Source: an uncultured Pedobacter sp. (lineage in GTDB: Bacteria > Bacteroidota > Bacteroidia > Sphingobacteriales > Sphingobacteriaceae). Taken from it: a DNA stretch of 27,999 nt. The stretch covers positions 1-27,999 of the forward strand of contig NZ_CAMLIG010000041.1 in the NCBI RefSeq assembly GCF_946480185.1, given 5' to 3'. The notes below the pieces were generated by a model. It did not search any database. It saw only the letters and a list, made by a program, of their open reading frames with translations, and was not told the DNA's origin. A program made the translations under genes and the position numbers. Positions 7,665 through 16,122 of the stretch are shown here, in pieces (the stretch's first letter is position 1; each line of letters starts with the position of its first letter).

Positions 7665-9545
7665 TTAGTTCTTGTCCTTTGGCAACCAAAACTCAAATGT
7701 TGCTCCTTCGCCAGCTTCGCTAACAACGTTAAATCTGCCTTGGTTTAATTGAATGAAATCTTTGCAGAGTTGAAGACCTAATCCAGTACCTTTTTCTTTG
7801 TCGGTACCATCTTTACTCACCGCCAGTTTGTTTTCTAATAAATCCTTTACACTAGCCGCATCTATCCCTATGCCTTGATCGCTTACGGAAAATTTGACCA
7901 AGTTGCCGTCCTCTTGTACGTTAATAGTTATCAATGTATTGGCAAAGCTGAATTTAATAGCGTTTGAAATCAGATTCCTTAAAACTGTATCCACCATATT
8001 TGCATCGGCGTAGCAATACAAAGAACTAGCCTGAGGAGTTATAATTTGAATGTTTTTTGAAGATGCAGAATGAAGCATTACTTTAACTACACTTTCCAGT
8101 AAATGGTCAATCTCAATTCGATCTGGATTTGGCTTTAGAACGCCAGTCTGTATCATCGACCAACTCAAAAGATTTTCAAGCAGGGCGTAGGCACTTTTTG
8201 CAGCTTCGTGACTTCTTGATGCCAGATTTTGTGTTTTTTCGATACCCAACTTTGGTGCGCTTTTGTAAATCAACTCGCTAGAAGCTAAAATGGTTGTAAA
8301 AGGATTTTTTAAATCATGCGCAATAATGGAGAAAAACTTGTCTTTAGTAGCGTTCAATTCGGTTAACTGCTCCTCTGCTAATTTCAGTTTAGTGATGTCT
8401 TGACATAACACCAGATATGTTTCTTGTCCAGCCTCCGTTTTTTGATTTTCTAAAATTATATCCAAACAATAAACTTTTATTTCGTCTGTTGCTTCCAGTT
8501 TTATTTCGCTCATTAATGAGGTTTCTGTTGAAGCTTTTATTTTTGCTAATAAAATGTCTACCTCTGCTAAAAGCGGTTTCAATATTTCTTTGTTTGTACT
8601 TCTTTCATTGGAATTTGTGTAAGTACATTTAAAGTGTTTGTCAAAACGAAAAATCAATACCGGAAGGTTGTTTGCAAGTGTACGGTAACGAAATTCACTA
8701 TCCTTAATTTCGTTAAAAAGTTGTGTAGTTGGTTTTGTAAAGCCGGTTTCTACGTTTGCTTTGTAGATTAAATAAAAGGAAACCAGTTTAAAAAGATGGC
8801 CTACCGCGGCAATTATTCCATCGTTAGTGGAGTAGAGTGTGAAACAGAACTCACTGACCGCGGTAAAAAATATAGAATAAGCTAATAGTTTATAAGCTAT
8901 GGGGTCAAAATAACTTTTACGTTTGAAAAGTAAGTAGCCTGCAATACCCAAAATGCCGATAATTACATATTCGGCAATGATTTTAAATGGCGTGAGCCCT
9001 TTTCCTTGAATAAAGCATACCGGGAAATTATGCCAGTACATAATTGACAAGGTAATTGTTGTACTGATGAACAGATAAACCAAGAAAAGCAAATCGCTAT
9101 TGAGTTTCTTTTTACTTTTTAAAAAGTAAAAACCTATTGTCAGGGTAAGCGCCTCTAAACATCGCGTTGCTACCCAAAATTGATTGGTATAAAACGCATC
9201 TACTTTTACTAAATTAAGTCCTGGAAAAGTGAGCGTGTGTAAAAGGTCTAAAGAACCAATGAACAGGTATGCTATCCCTACAAAATATAGATATGGGTTT
9301 TCTAATACTTTTTTTGCATTCCATGTTACAATGAAAACCGTGAAAGCCACTACGATAGATAATAGTTCGATAAGGGTGTGAAAAAGAATATAGCTTTGAT
9401 GTAAGCTCAGAAATAATACCGTTAATACCAGCAGGGTAGAAAAGATTGTTCTGTAAGGATTTTTGGTATAACTAGATGTAATCTGAATCAAATTTTCTTC
9501 TGCAGGTTTTTTGTTTTTGCGATGCAAAGCTAAATATTCTATCAT
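7665..9545 (-). CDS. Sensor histidine kinase with MASE3 membrane domain
   Basis: A 626-residue two-component sensor kinase. Residues about 30-265 contain several membrane helices with the MASE3 signatures FHTLIELLSIVVAFTVFI, GSLDLLHTL and FWVATRCLEALTL. A PAS-like domain follows (about 283-390), then HisKA with the phospho-accepting H410 in FFSIIAHDLKNPF, and HATPase_c with the N box NLISNAIKFSF, G1 DQGIGID and G2 GTGLGLQLCKDFI. The protein ends in the catalytic domain, with no receiver. No response regulator gene lies next to it, so it is an orphan kinase here. The stimulus sensed by MASE3 domains is not known. Confidence 0.93.
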   Translation of the reverse strand: MIEYLALHRKNKKPAEENLIQITSSYTKNPYRTIFSTLLVLTVLFLSLHQSYILFHTLIELLSIVVAFTVFIVTWNAKKVLENPYLYFVGIAYLFIGSLDLLHTLTFPGLNLVKVDAFYTNQFWVATRCLEALTLTIGFYFLKSKKKLNSDLLFLVYLFISTTITLSIMYWHNFPVCFIQGKGLTPFKIIAEYVIIGILGIAGYLLFKRKSYFDPIAYKLLAYSIFFTAVSEFCFTLYSTNDGIIAAVGHLFKLVSFYLIYKANVETGFTKPTTQLFNEIKDSEFRYRTLANNLPVLIFRFDKHFKCTYTNSNERSTNKEILKPLLAEVDILLAKIKASTETSLMSEIKLEATDEIKVYCLDIILENQKTEAGQETYLVLCQDITKLKLAEEQLTELNATKDKFFSIIAHDLKNPFTTILASSELIYKSAPKLGIEKTQNLASRSHEAAKSAYALLENLLSWSMIQTGVLKPNPDRIEIDHLLESVVKVMLHSASSKNIQIITPQASSLYCYADANMVDTVLRNLISNAIKFSFANTLITINVQEDGNLVKFSVSDQGIGIDAASVKDLLENKLAVSKDGTDKEKGTGLGLQLCKDFIQLNQGRFNVVSEAGEGATFEFWLPKDKN

Positions 9546-9599
9546 TAATTTAAATGGATTAAATTGTCTATAAATAGCACTAAACAGTTTTACTTTAAC

Positions 9600-10090
9600 T
9601 TAATCCATAAAAAATTTCAGGAAACAGTGTCTAGTAAAATTCATAGCAATTTCCAGCACCAAATTCCTGTTCTTGGCTTTCGCCGTTTCAAAACCGATGC
9701 TCGCTTCTGATGTTCCGCTTGTATTGACATAATTCAGTTTAACCGCATTTTTTGGTTTTTGCTGTGGTTGGTGAAGATACCGAAAATAAAACACTACTGC
9801 ATCGGCTTTATAATCGCCACCAATGCTGTACCATAGCCTGCAGCATTTACGCCATTGTATTTTAACTGCATTCCGGCACTCATAGATGTAGCTTTGGCTT
9901 GATTGTGATAAACAACTGAAGGCACTAAAAGCATGTTCTGTGTGTTGTTGCCACTTAAATCTATTTTGTAACTGCCATAAATGTTTGTCCTGATAGGAGT
10001 AGAGACTTTACTTCCCGTAAAAGATTCATCTGGTTTGTAGAGAAAATATTTTGTGGTTTTCTGATACACAGCACTACGATGTATATTTGC
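9600..10090 (-). pseudogene. Broken remnant of an outer-membrane beta-barrel protein, PorP/SprF-like
   Basis: Two minus-strand fragments join into one protein if a single-base shift is allowed near 9815-9830. The first runs from about 10090 to a TAG at 9796-9794 and contains IYGSYKIDLSGNN, NMLLVPSVVYHNQAK and AGMQLKYNGVNAAGYG. In the next frame the sequence continues GGDYKADAVVFYFRYL and ends near NLVLEIAMNF. The alternating strands and the order PSVVY, MQLKY, GGxYxADAVVFY look like the C-terminal half of type IX secretion PorP/SprF-family proteins. The N-terminal half is missing: an in-frame TGA precedes it at 10093-10091, under the ferredoxin promoter. Frame decay and truncation are visible; the family is an inference. 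Confidence 0.5.
10082..10089 (+). promoter_or_regulatory. Promoter -7 box of the ferredoxin gene
   Basis: TATATTTG matches TAnnTTTG; a TTTC at 10058-10061 lies about 20 bp upstream in place of the -33 TTTG. The leader would be about 20 nt. The box overlaps the truncated end of the PorP-like remnant. Confidence 0.6.
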
Positions 10091-10113
10091 TCACACCTAT
10101 TAAATTGTAAACA

Positions 10114-10410
10114 TTGAACGCAAAAAAGGAAATCCAGTTTGTCTTAAGCTATCACGAAAAAGAATTGATTGTTAGGTCTTTAGAAAATGAATGCTCGGAT
10201 TTACGGACATTGATCATGTCGAAGCTCGATTTGGATTTTTTTGGCGAATGTGGCGGAGTTGGGCGATGTGTAACGTGTTTGGTGGCTATAAAAGCAGGGC
10301 TAACGCCAATGGAAGAAAAAATAGAAGAATTTGCCTGCCAAATAAAAGTAGATGAGCATTTAGCAGGAAAAGTGGTAACAGTTATCGGTGACCGTTTAAA
10401 TCCTTTGTAA
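10114..10410 (+). CDS. 2Fe-2S ferredoxin-like protein
   Basis: A small cytosolic electron carrier of 98 residues with a plant/adrenodoxin-type 2Fe-2S fold. The cluster ligands are visible as CGGVGRCVTC (C-x5-C-x2-C, residues 46-55) and the distal cysteine in EFACQIKV. Upstream is a short beta-hairpin region, and the C-terminal strand ends VVTVIGDRLNPL. No ATG fits: the frame opens with TTG at 10114 (TTG-AAC-GCA), about 20 nt after the predicted transcription start, so a rare TTG start is likely. No reductase or oxygenase partner is adjacent, so its redox partner is unknown. Confidence 0.85.
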   Translation: MNAKKEIQFVLSYHEKELIVRSLENECSDLRTLIMSKLDLDFFGECGGVGRCVTCLVAIKAGLTPMEEKIEEFACQIKVDEHLAGKVVTVIGDRLNPL

Positions 10411-10440
10411 ACAGAGAAACTAAATTAATCCAAACAATTC

Positions 10441-10461
10441 AGCAATACCCAATACCTATAA
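10441..10461 (+). repeat. Short heptad-periodic array
   Basis: Three 7-bp units in register (AGCAATA, CCCAATA, CCTATAA), matching the CCCAATA and CTCAATA units found at 27909-27936. Confidence 0.45.
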
Positions 10462-10469
10462 CCGGTTAT
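10458..10469. promoter_or_regulatory. Perfect 12-bp palindrome
   Basis: ATAACCGGTTAT is self-complementary over all 12 bases. It could be a binding site for a dimeric regulator, but no promoter is recognisable beside it. Confidence 0.3.
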
Positions 10470-10608
10470 TAATTTATCGGTTTTAGTTAACTGAGTGACG
10501 TCTTTTTTATATAAGCTGGGTAAAATCAACTTGTTTAGCTGATTAAGTATTCGAAAAAAGCTTTTCATCATATTCGTGTTTCAAAAATCATACCTACCGG
10601 GAAGAGCG

Positions 10609-10650
10609 ATTAAGAAGTAAATAAGAAAGAATAAAGAGCAAAGAACCAAG
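10609..10650 (+). repeat. Heptad-periodic purine-rich array
   Basis: Six 7-bp units in register, with consensus close to AANNAAG (for example AAGAAAG, AATAAAG, AACCAAG). It resembles the reverse complement of the CTTCTTG array at 27861-27895. Confidence 0.5.
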
Positions 10651-10790
10651 ACGTTAAACGGACACTGCTTCTGTTATTAGTTTTTCTAAACTGAATCTTC
10701 GCTCCTCCAAAATTAAATAATTAAAGATTGCACTTTTATACTCTATAAAAAATAACGAACTTCATTTTTTTATATCCAGTCAAACAAAAC

Positions 10791-10913
10791 ATGTCTAAAG
10801 ATAATTCCGAGTACGCTTTTTGGAGCAAATACAAGCATTTTGCCGGCACAGAAATTCTGCTTTACGTGATTATGATTGTAGGTATAGCTTTAGGAATTAT
10901 CATATTTAGCTAA
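10791..10913 (+). CDS. Small single-pass membrane protein, 40 residues
   Basis: An ATG-initiated frame of 40 codons ending in TAA. The product begins MSKDNSEYAFWSKYKHFAGT, a polar aromatic-rich head, and continues with one hydrophobic helix from about residue 21 to 39 (EILLYVIMIVGIALGIIIF), ending FS. The clean division into head and helix, and its place 37 nt upstream of the exonuclease gene in the same direction, argue for a real gene. No -7 box is obvious ahead of it and no function can be given. The head is probably cytosolic. Confidence 0.65.
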   Translation: MSKDNSEYAFWSKYKHFAGTEILLYVIMIVGIALGIIIFS

Positions 10914-10950
10914 CGTAACTTAGCATCAAACCCTAAAAACATTCAAAAAA

Positions 10951-11913
10951 ATGAAACTCAATTTAAAACGTCCGTTAGCTTTCTTCGATTTAGAATCAAC
11001 TGGTGTCAATGTCTCATCAGACAGAATCGTGGAAATTTCCATCTTAAAGGCATTGCCGAATGGAGACGAAGATGTTAAAACTTTAAAAATTAAACCACCA
11101 ATTCCTATTCCTTTAGAATCATCGTTAATTCATGGAATTTATGATGAGGATGTAAAAGATGCGCCAACTTTCAAAGAAGTAGCCCAGGAGATTATTGATT
11201 TTATTGGCGATGCAGATTTGGCAGGCTACAATTCTAATAAATTCGACATCCCAATGCTGATGGAAGAGTTTTTAAGAGTAGGGATAAATTTCGATATCGA
11301 TAACAGGAAATTTGTTGATGTACAAAATATCTTTCACCAAATGGAACAACGTACCTTAAAAGCGGCGTATAAGTTTTATTGTGGTAAAGATATTATAAAT
11401 GCGCACTCTGCAGAAGCAGATATTAGGGCAACTTATGAAGTTCTGTTGGCACAGCTTTCAAAGTATGAAGGTAAAGAGTTTGAAGATAAAAAAGGAAACA
11501 TCAGCAAACCGGTAGTAAATGATGTTGAAGGTTTACACCTTTTTACCAACTTAAATAAACCTGTTGATTTTGCCGGTCGCATGGTTTATAATGATGATGA
11601 CGTTGCTTGTTTTAATTTTGGAAAACATAAAGGAAAGCCAGTTACACAGGTTTTTGAAGAAGAGCCAAGTTATTATGCGTGGATGATGAACGGAGACTTT
11701 CCGCTTTACACCAAAAATCGCTTAGAAAAATTCTGGAAAGAACACCGTTCTCAAAAAAACGAAGTAAGGCAAAACCAAAAGCCTAAAGAAGCAATAAAAC
11801 CGGCATCGGCGCCTAAGCCACATTCAACAAATGAAGTAAAGAAAGAAAAACCTAATGCACCAGCAAATGAAGATATGTTGCAGCTATTAGCCAATAAATT
11901 TAAAAAGATATAA
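10951..11913 (+). CDS. DnaQ-like DEDDh 3'-5' exonuclease with C-terminal FGKHKGK domain
   Basis: A 320-residue exonuclease of the DnaQ/RNase T superfamily. The DEDDh residues are in place: D13 and E15 in FFDLEST, D99 in SNKFDIP, H152 and D157 in AHSAEADIRATY. After the nuclease domain (about 1-180) comes a second module with FNFGKHKGKPV and YYAWMMNGDFPLYTKNRLEKFW (about 215-260), a motif found C-terminal to several such exonucleases (from memory). The last ~55 residues are a Lys/Pro/Ala-rich linker with a short terminal helix. It is a proofreading or repair nuclease rather than the polymerase subunit itself (inference). The epimerase gene follows after 3 nt. Confidence 0.9.
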   Translation: MKLNLKRPLAFFDLESTGVNVSSDRIVEISILKALPNGDEDVKTLKIKPPIPIPLESSLIHGIYDEDVKDAPTFKEVAQEIIDFIGDADLAGYNSNKFDIPMLMEEFLRVGINFDIDNRKFVDVQNIFHQMEQRTLKAAYKFYCGKDIINAHSAEADIRATYEVLLAQLSKYEGKEFEDKKGNISKPVVNDVEGLHLFTNLNKPVDFAGRMVYNDDDVACFNFGKHKGKPVTQVFEEEPSYYAWMMNGDFPLYTKNRLEKFWKEHRSQKNEVRQNQKPKEAIKPASAPKPHSTNEVKKEKPNAPANEDMLQLLANKFKKI

Positions 11914-11916
11914 GTA

Positions 11917-12786
11917 ATGGTAATTCTCGAGAACGATTTTTTAAAAGCTAAAATCAGCAGTAAAGGAGCAGAGATTCACTCCCTAATAAATAAGGCAAAC
12001 GGTACAGAATATATTTGGCAAGCCAATCCGGATGTTTGGGCTTTTCATGCTCCAAATTTATTCCCGGTAGTTGGCGGACTAAAAGACAATACTTTAAACG
12101 TTGACGGTAAACAATACACTTTAGGCCGACACGGTTTTGCCCGCCATGTAACGTTCAGAAGGATTGAGTCGGCACCTTTGCAGGCCATTTTTGAATATCG
12201 TTATGACGAGGAAACACTAAAAGTTTATCCTTACAAATTTGAGTTTCAGGTAATTTATCATTTAGAAGATAAGCGTTTAAGAGTGTCTTTTAAAGTTATT
12301 AATATGGATGAAGACACTATTTACTATTCTGTTGGAGCGCATCCGGCTTTTAATGTGCCTTTAACTGAAGGAGAAAAATTTGAAGATTATTATTTGGAAT
12401 TTGCCGAAGCAGAAGATTTAATTACGCACCAGTCTGGCGCTGATGGATTGTTAAGTGGAAAAACAAACTTGGTGGAAACGCAACAGAACCGACTTGAATT
12501 AAGCCGAGATCTTTTTGTAAATGATGCATTGATATTTAAGAATATCAAATCCAAAGCGGTAACATTAAAGAGTACTAAAAGCGATAAACAGGTAAAAGTT
12601 AGCTACCCTAATTTTGATTTCTTAGGCATTTGGACAAAAGGCGATGCGCCGTTCATTTGCATTGAACCTTGGCTAGGCGTTTCTGATACTGCTGGCGAAG
12701 CAAAAGATATTTCTAAAAAAGAAGGAATCCAGAAACTAAAAAAAGGCCACGTTTTTGAAACGGATTATTATATTGAGGTTGGGTAG
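11917..12786 (+). CDS. Aldose 1-epimerase family protein (LacX-like)
   Basis: A 289-residue protein of the galactose-mutarotase superfamily, which interconverts alpha and beta anomers of sugars or sugar phosphates. Conserved points are NLFPVVGGLKDN (about 47-58), the substrate-binding His in LGRHGFARH (69-77), the catalytic His in YSVGAHPAFNVP, and the general base Glu in FICIEPWLG near residue 246. The sequence is closer to the LacX subgroup than to classical GalM; the exact sugar is unknown. It is co-transcribed with the exonuclease (3-nt gap). Its TAG stop merges into an 8-bp-periodic repeat. Confidence 0.92.
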   Translation: MVILENDFLKAKISSKGAEIHSLINKANGTEYIWQANPDVWAFHAPNLFPVVGGLKDNTLNVDGKQYTLGRHGFARHVTFRRIESAPLQAIFEYRYDEETLKVYPYKFEFQVIYHLEDKRLRVSFKVINMDEDTIYYSVGAHPAFNVPLTEGEKFEDYYLEFAEAEDLITHQSGADGLLSGKTNLVETQQNRLELSRDLFVNDALIFKNIKSKAVTLKSTKSDKQVKVSYPNFDFLGIWTKGDAPFICIEPWLGVSDTAGEAKDISKKEGIQKLKKGHVFETDYYIEVG

Positions 12787-12841
12787 TTTTTTTTAGTTAG
12801 GTAGTTAGGTTTTTAGTTGGTTAGGCTTTTTTAGCTGACTA
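12786..12841 (+). repeat. Octad-periodic TAGTTAGG array after the epimerase gene
   Basis: Two exact TAGTTAGG units (12794-12801, 12802-12809) followed in register by TTTTTAGT and TGGTTAGG, then decay. The period is 8 bp, unlike the 7-bp arrays elsewhere, and the tract begins right at the stop codon. Confidence 0.55.
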
Positions 12842-12851
12842 GTTTTCACCC

Positions 12852-12889
12852 CGTCATTGCGGTTCGCTAGTTGGCGGAGTGTCAGTTCC
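12852..12889. repeat. Fragment of the CGTCATTGCG-type REP-like element
   Basis: Begins CGTCATTGCGG and ends near TTGGCGGAGTGTCAG. Both parts resemble the two ends of the element at 2398-2520, with the middle missing. Confidence 0.5.
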
Positions 12890-12945
12890 AGTGTTCCTTA
12901 GCATTGCTAATTGTGAGTTTTCTAGGCTAATAAAACAAACTTTAA

Positions 12946-13316
12946 ATGAAAAAAGCATTTCTTACAATCGGACTTTTATTTATATCAAATGCGTTTATGA
13001 CTTTTGCCTGGTACGGGCACCTCAGGCTTAAACAAATGAATTGGTTTAATAATTAGGATTAGTAAGCCTAATTTTCATCAGTTGGGGAATCGCTCTTTTT
13101 GAATATTCGTTTCAAGTACCGGCAAACAGAATTGGATTCACAGAAAACGGAGGTCCATTCAACTTGTGGCAACTCAAAGTAATACAAGAAGTAATTACTT
13201 TAATTGTATTTACTGTATTTACGCTTATCTTTTTTAAAAACGAACCCTTAAAAACGAATCATTTAATCGGATTTAGTTTTTTAATCCTTGCTGTTTATTT
13301 TATTTTTAAAAAGTAA
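12946..13316 (+). pseudogene. DUF486 (DMT6) small multidrug-transporter-like membrane protein, split by one frameshift
   Basis: The first part starts at ATG 12946 and reads MKKAFLTIGLLFISNAFMTF, then AWYGHLRLKQMN, but meets TAG at 13054. One frame over, from 13053, the sequence continues LGLVSLIFISWGIALFEYSF, then QVPANRIGF and LWQLKVIQEVITLIVFTVF, to a TAA at 13314-13316. SNxFMTFAWYGHL, SWGIAxFEY, QVPANRIG and LKxIQEVITL are the hallmarks of the DUF486 family of the drug/metabolite transporter superfamily, and the joined length of about 124 residues is right for it. Restoring one T in AATAATTAGGA repairs the frame exactly. All else is intact, so this is either a very recent mutation or a sequence error. 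Four membrane helices are expected. Confidence 0.85.
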
Positions 13317-13739
13317 TAATTTTTATACAAATTGTGATAAGGCTAATATACATTATACCTATGCCACTATCCGTATAGTTAAGCGAAGCGTCTCTACGGA
13401 TTCACAAATAAAACAGAGTCTCCGACTCTTTAACACCGACCAACCCCACCTTAGATAAACTGGATTGAAGCGGATACCGGCATAAGTGTCTAAGGCCTGT
13501 GGAGTATGAGCGCAAAGCCAGACTGTCTGGGGTTAATTTGCACAACAGCACCTTTTCAGATTTCGGCTTCGCTCAGTCGGACATGGATTCTTTTGGGCTT
13601 TCTGTCAATTGAGTGCGGAAGAACACGGAGATTGCCACAGCCCGCCAATGCACAATTCTAAAGTCCAGACTTCGCAATGAATGTGGGAACAAAAAACAAA
13701 CATTTTTTTTAACCCGTCTGAAAAACAGATATAAAACCG
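13317..13739. other. Intergenic region of about 420 nt built of inverted repeats upstream of pnp
   Basis: No convincing gene. Visible parts: a 7-bp inverted repeat ATCCGTA (13369-13375) / TACGGAT (13395-13401) enclosing GCGTCTC; a hairpin AGAGTC (13415-13420) / GACTCT (13424-13429); a unique-looking stretch from about 13440 to 13550; and pieces related to the REP-like family at 13557-13586 (GATTTCGGCTTCGCTCAG) and 13625-13675 (GGAGATTGCC and CTTCGCAATGA). It looks like several dispersed repeats side by side. Confidence 0.55.
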
Positions 13740-13747
13740 TATTTTTG
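13717..13747 (+). promoter_or_regulatory. Promoter of pnp
   Basis: TCTG (13717-13720, three of four matches to TTTG), a 19-bp spacer, and TATTTTTG (13740-13747, full match to TAnnTTTG). The leader to the ATG at 13768 is about 17-20 nt. Confidence 0.7.
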
Positions 13748-13767
13748 CGGCGATAAAAATAATAAAT

Positions 13768-15915
13768 ATGAGTTTAAATGTGTTTAAACAGTCGATTGAT
13801 TTAGGCGATGGCCGTATCATTGAGATCGAAACTGGAAAATTGGCTAAACAAGCTGATGGAGCGGTGGTTGTGAAACAAGGTGATACCATGCTATTGGCTA
13901 CTGTTGTTAGTAACAAAGATGCAAAAGAAGGTGTCGACTTCCTTCCATTATCCGTTGATTACCAGGAGAAATATGCGGCAGCTGGCCGTATCCCTGGAGG
14001 TTTTTTGAGGAGAGAAGCCAGATTATCTGATTACGAAATTTTAATTTCGAGAATTGTTGATAGGGCTTTACGTCCTTTATTCCCAGAGGATTATCATGCT
14101 GATACGCAGGTGATGATTTCTTTAATTTCATCAGACAAAGACATTATGCCTGATGCATTGGCAGGTTTGGCGGCTTCGGCAGCTATTGCTGTTTCGGATA
14201 TCCCGTTTAACGGCCCAATATCTGAAGTACGTGTGGCAAAAATCGACGGTAAGTTGGTAATTAACCCAAGCCGTACAGAATTAGAAAGAGCTACTTTAGA
14301 ATTTATTGTTGCCGGTTCTGCAAAAGACATCAACATGGTGGAAGGCGAAGCTGATGAAATTGCTGAAGCTGAACTGGTTGAAGCCATTCAGTTTGCTCAC
14401 GAAGCCATTAAAAAACAAGTTGCTGCGCAGGTGGAGTTAGGTCGTTTGGTGGGTAAAACAGAAAAAAGAACTTATTCTCACGAAAACAGCGATTTAGAAT
14501 TAAAAGCAAAAATTACTGCTGATACCTACGATAAAGTTTATGCGGTTGCTAAATCAAACTTAGGTAAAGATGATAGAGCTGCGCAATTTAAAGCTATCCA
14601 AACAGAAGTTTTAAATGCTTTAGGCGAGGATGCAACTGAAAGCACTAAGTTTTTAGCTAAAAAATATTTCCATGATGTACAGTATGATGCCGTAAGAGCA
14701 TTGTTATTGAACGAAGGCATCCGTTTAGACGGAAGAAAAACCACTGAAATTCGCCCAATTTGGAGCGAAGTAGGTTATTTGCCTTCTGCTCACGGTTCTG
14801 CAGTTTTCACCCGTGGCGAAACACAATCATTAACTTCTGTTACGCTAGGTGCCAAATCTGATGAGCAAATGATTGATGGTGCGTTCATCAATGGTTACAA
14901 TAAATTTTTATTGCACTATAATTTCCCTGCTTTCTCCACTGGCGAAGCCCGCCCAAATAGGGGAGTTGGTCGTCGTGAAATTGGTCATGGTAATTTAGCC
15001 ATGAGAGCAATTAAAAAAGTATTGCCTTCTGATGCTGAAAACCCTTACACCATCCGTGTAGTTTCTGATATTTTAGAATCTAACGGTTCATCGTCTATGG
15101 CCACCGTTTGTGCGGGTACATTGGCTTTAATGGATGCTGGTATTCAGTTGAAAGCACCGGTTTCTGGTATTGCAATGGGTTTAATCTCTGATGAAGCTAC
15201 TGGAAAATATGCCATCCTTTCTGATATTTTGGGTGATGAAGATCACTTGGGAGATATGGATTTTAAAGTAACTGGTACCAGAAAAGGTATTACTGCTTGC
15301 CAGATGGACTTAAAAGTGAACGGTTTGAGCTACGAGGTTTTATCAAAAGCTTTAGATCAAGCAAAAGAAGGCCGTTTACATATTTTAGGTGAAATCGAAA
15401 AAACCATGTCTGCGCCACGCGAGGACTTTAAACCTCATGCTCCGCGTATTGTTTCTATGGTGATTGATAAAGAATTTATTGGTGCAATTATAGGTCCGGG
15501 CGGTAAAATTATCCAAGAAATGCAACGCGAAACTGGCGCTACCATCTCTATTGAAGAGAAAGATAACCGCGGTTACATTCAGATTTTTGCCGATAACAAA
15601 GCAGCGATCGACCAAGCAACCACACGTATCAAAAACATCGTGGCTAAGCCAGAAGTTGGCGAAACCTACGAAGGTAAAGTGAAATCTATTATGCCTTTTG
15701 GTGCATTTGTGGAAATTATGCCGGGTAAAGATGGTTTATTGCACATTTCTGAGATTGACTGGAAACGTTACGAAACTATGGACGGTATTTTCCAAGTAGG
15801 TGACGAAGTAAAAGTTAAATTATTGGATGTGGACAAACAAGGAAAACTAAAACTTTCTCGTAAAGCTTTATTGCCACGCCCACCAAAAGAAGAAGCTCCA
15901 AAAGCTGACGCTTAG
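13768..15915 (+). CDS. pnp: Polyribonucleotide nucleotidyltransferase (PNPase)
   Basis: A phosphorolytic 3'-5' exoribonuclease and poly(A/N) polymerase acting in mRNA decay. The 715-residue product has the full architecture: a first RNase PH domain (about 1-230, including [19 protein letters not shown] and [18 protein letters not shown]), a helical linker, a second RNase PH domain with [36 protein letters not shown] and the catalytic-site [13 protein letters not shown], a KH domain with [19 protein letters not shown], and a C-terminal S1 domain ([26 protein letters not shown]). It has its own promoter. rpsO, its frequent neighbour, does not precede it; repeats do. Nothing is missing. Confidence 0.98.
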   Translation: MSLNVFKQSIDLGDGRIIEIETGKLAKQADGAVVVKQGDTMLLATVVSNKDAKEGVDFLPLSVDYQEKYAAAGRIPGGFLRREARLSDYEILISRIVDRALRPLFPEDYHADTQVMISLISSDKDIMPDALAGLAASAAIAVSDIPFNGPISEVRVAKIDGKLVINPSRTELERATLEFIVAGSAKDINMVEGEADEIAEAELVEAIQFAHEAIKKQVAAQVELGRLVGKTEKRTYSHENSDLELKAKITADTYDKVYAVAKSNLGKDDRAAQFKAIQTEVLNALGEDATESTKFLAKKYFHDVQYDAVRALLLNEGIRLDGRKTTEIRPIWSEVGYLPSAHGSAVFTRGETQSLTSVTLGAKSDEQMIDGAFINGYNKFLLHYNFPAFSTGEARPNRGVGRREIGHGNLAMRAIKKVLPSDAENPYTIRVVSDILESNGSSSMATVCAGTLALMDAGIQLKAPVSGIAMGLISDEATGKYAILSDILGDEDHLGDMDFKVTGTRKGITACQMDLKVNGLSYEVLSKALDQAKEGRLHILGEIEKTMSAPREDFKPHAPRIVSMVIDKEFIGAIIGPGGKIIQEMQRETGATISIEEKDNRGYIQIFADNKAAIDQATTRIKNIVAKPEVGETYEGKVKSIMPFGAFVEIMPGKDGLLHISEIDWKRYETMDGIFQVGDEVKVKLLDVDKQGKLKLSRKALLPRPPKEEAPKADA

Positions 15916-15920
15916 TTTTT

Positions 15921-15941
15921 AAGTTCGAAGTCGGAGGAGGT
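15921..15941 (+). repeat. Short heptad array after pnp
   Basis: AAGTTCG, AAGTCGG and AGGAGGT in 7-bp register, starting 5 nt after the pnp stop; looser copies of AAGTCGG follow to about 15970. Confidence 0.4.
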
Positions 15942-15983
15942 TTTAAGTCGGCAGACTAATGACCGAAGGCTGAATGGATTAAT

Positions 15984-16019
15984 AAAGCGCCTTGGTTCGT
16001 TAAGAATCAAGGCGCTTTT
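15984..16019 (+). terminator. Terminator between convergent pnp and the 45-codon gene
   Basis: A 15-bp stem (15984-15998 with 16004-16018, one G-T pair) around the loop GTTAA, followed by TTTT. It is unusually long and stable, but the T run is short. It probably ends pnp transcripts. Confidence 0.8.
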
Positions 16020-16040
16020 GCGTTTACTGTAGCCGGATTT

Positions 16041-16117
16041 AACTGCTGACCTTTGACCCAAAACCGCGGACTTCACAGCCCAACCTGCGGACAATGGACT
16101 CAAAAACTGCGGACTTA
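16041..16117 (+). repeat. Heptad-periodic GACNNNN array
   Basis: About eleven consecutive 7-bp units, many starting with GAC (GACCTTT, GACCCAA, GACTTCA, GACAATG, GACTCAA) and others variants such as ACCTGCG. The register slips by one base only near 16110. The array ends 5 nt before the stop codon of the minus-strand gene at 16123. Confidence 0.6.
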
Positions 16118-16122
16118 AAAAA

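Larger units (their letters stand above)
10411..10790. other. Intergenic region, 380 nt, with repeats and a palindrome but no gene
   Basis: No convincing reading frame on either strand and no clear terminator for the ferredoxin gene. It holds two heptad-periodic tracts (10441-10461, 10609-10650) and a perfect 12-bp palindrome (10458-10469). Confidence 0.7.

Noticed and set aside
13605..13916. 103-codon minus-strand frame over the pnp start
   Set aside because: Overlaps the pnp promoter and coding start; composition looks like antisense noise and repeat DNA.
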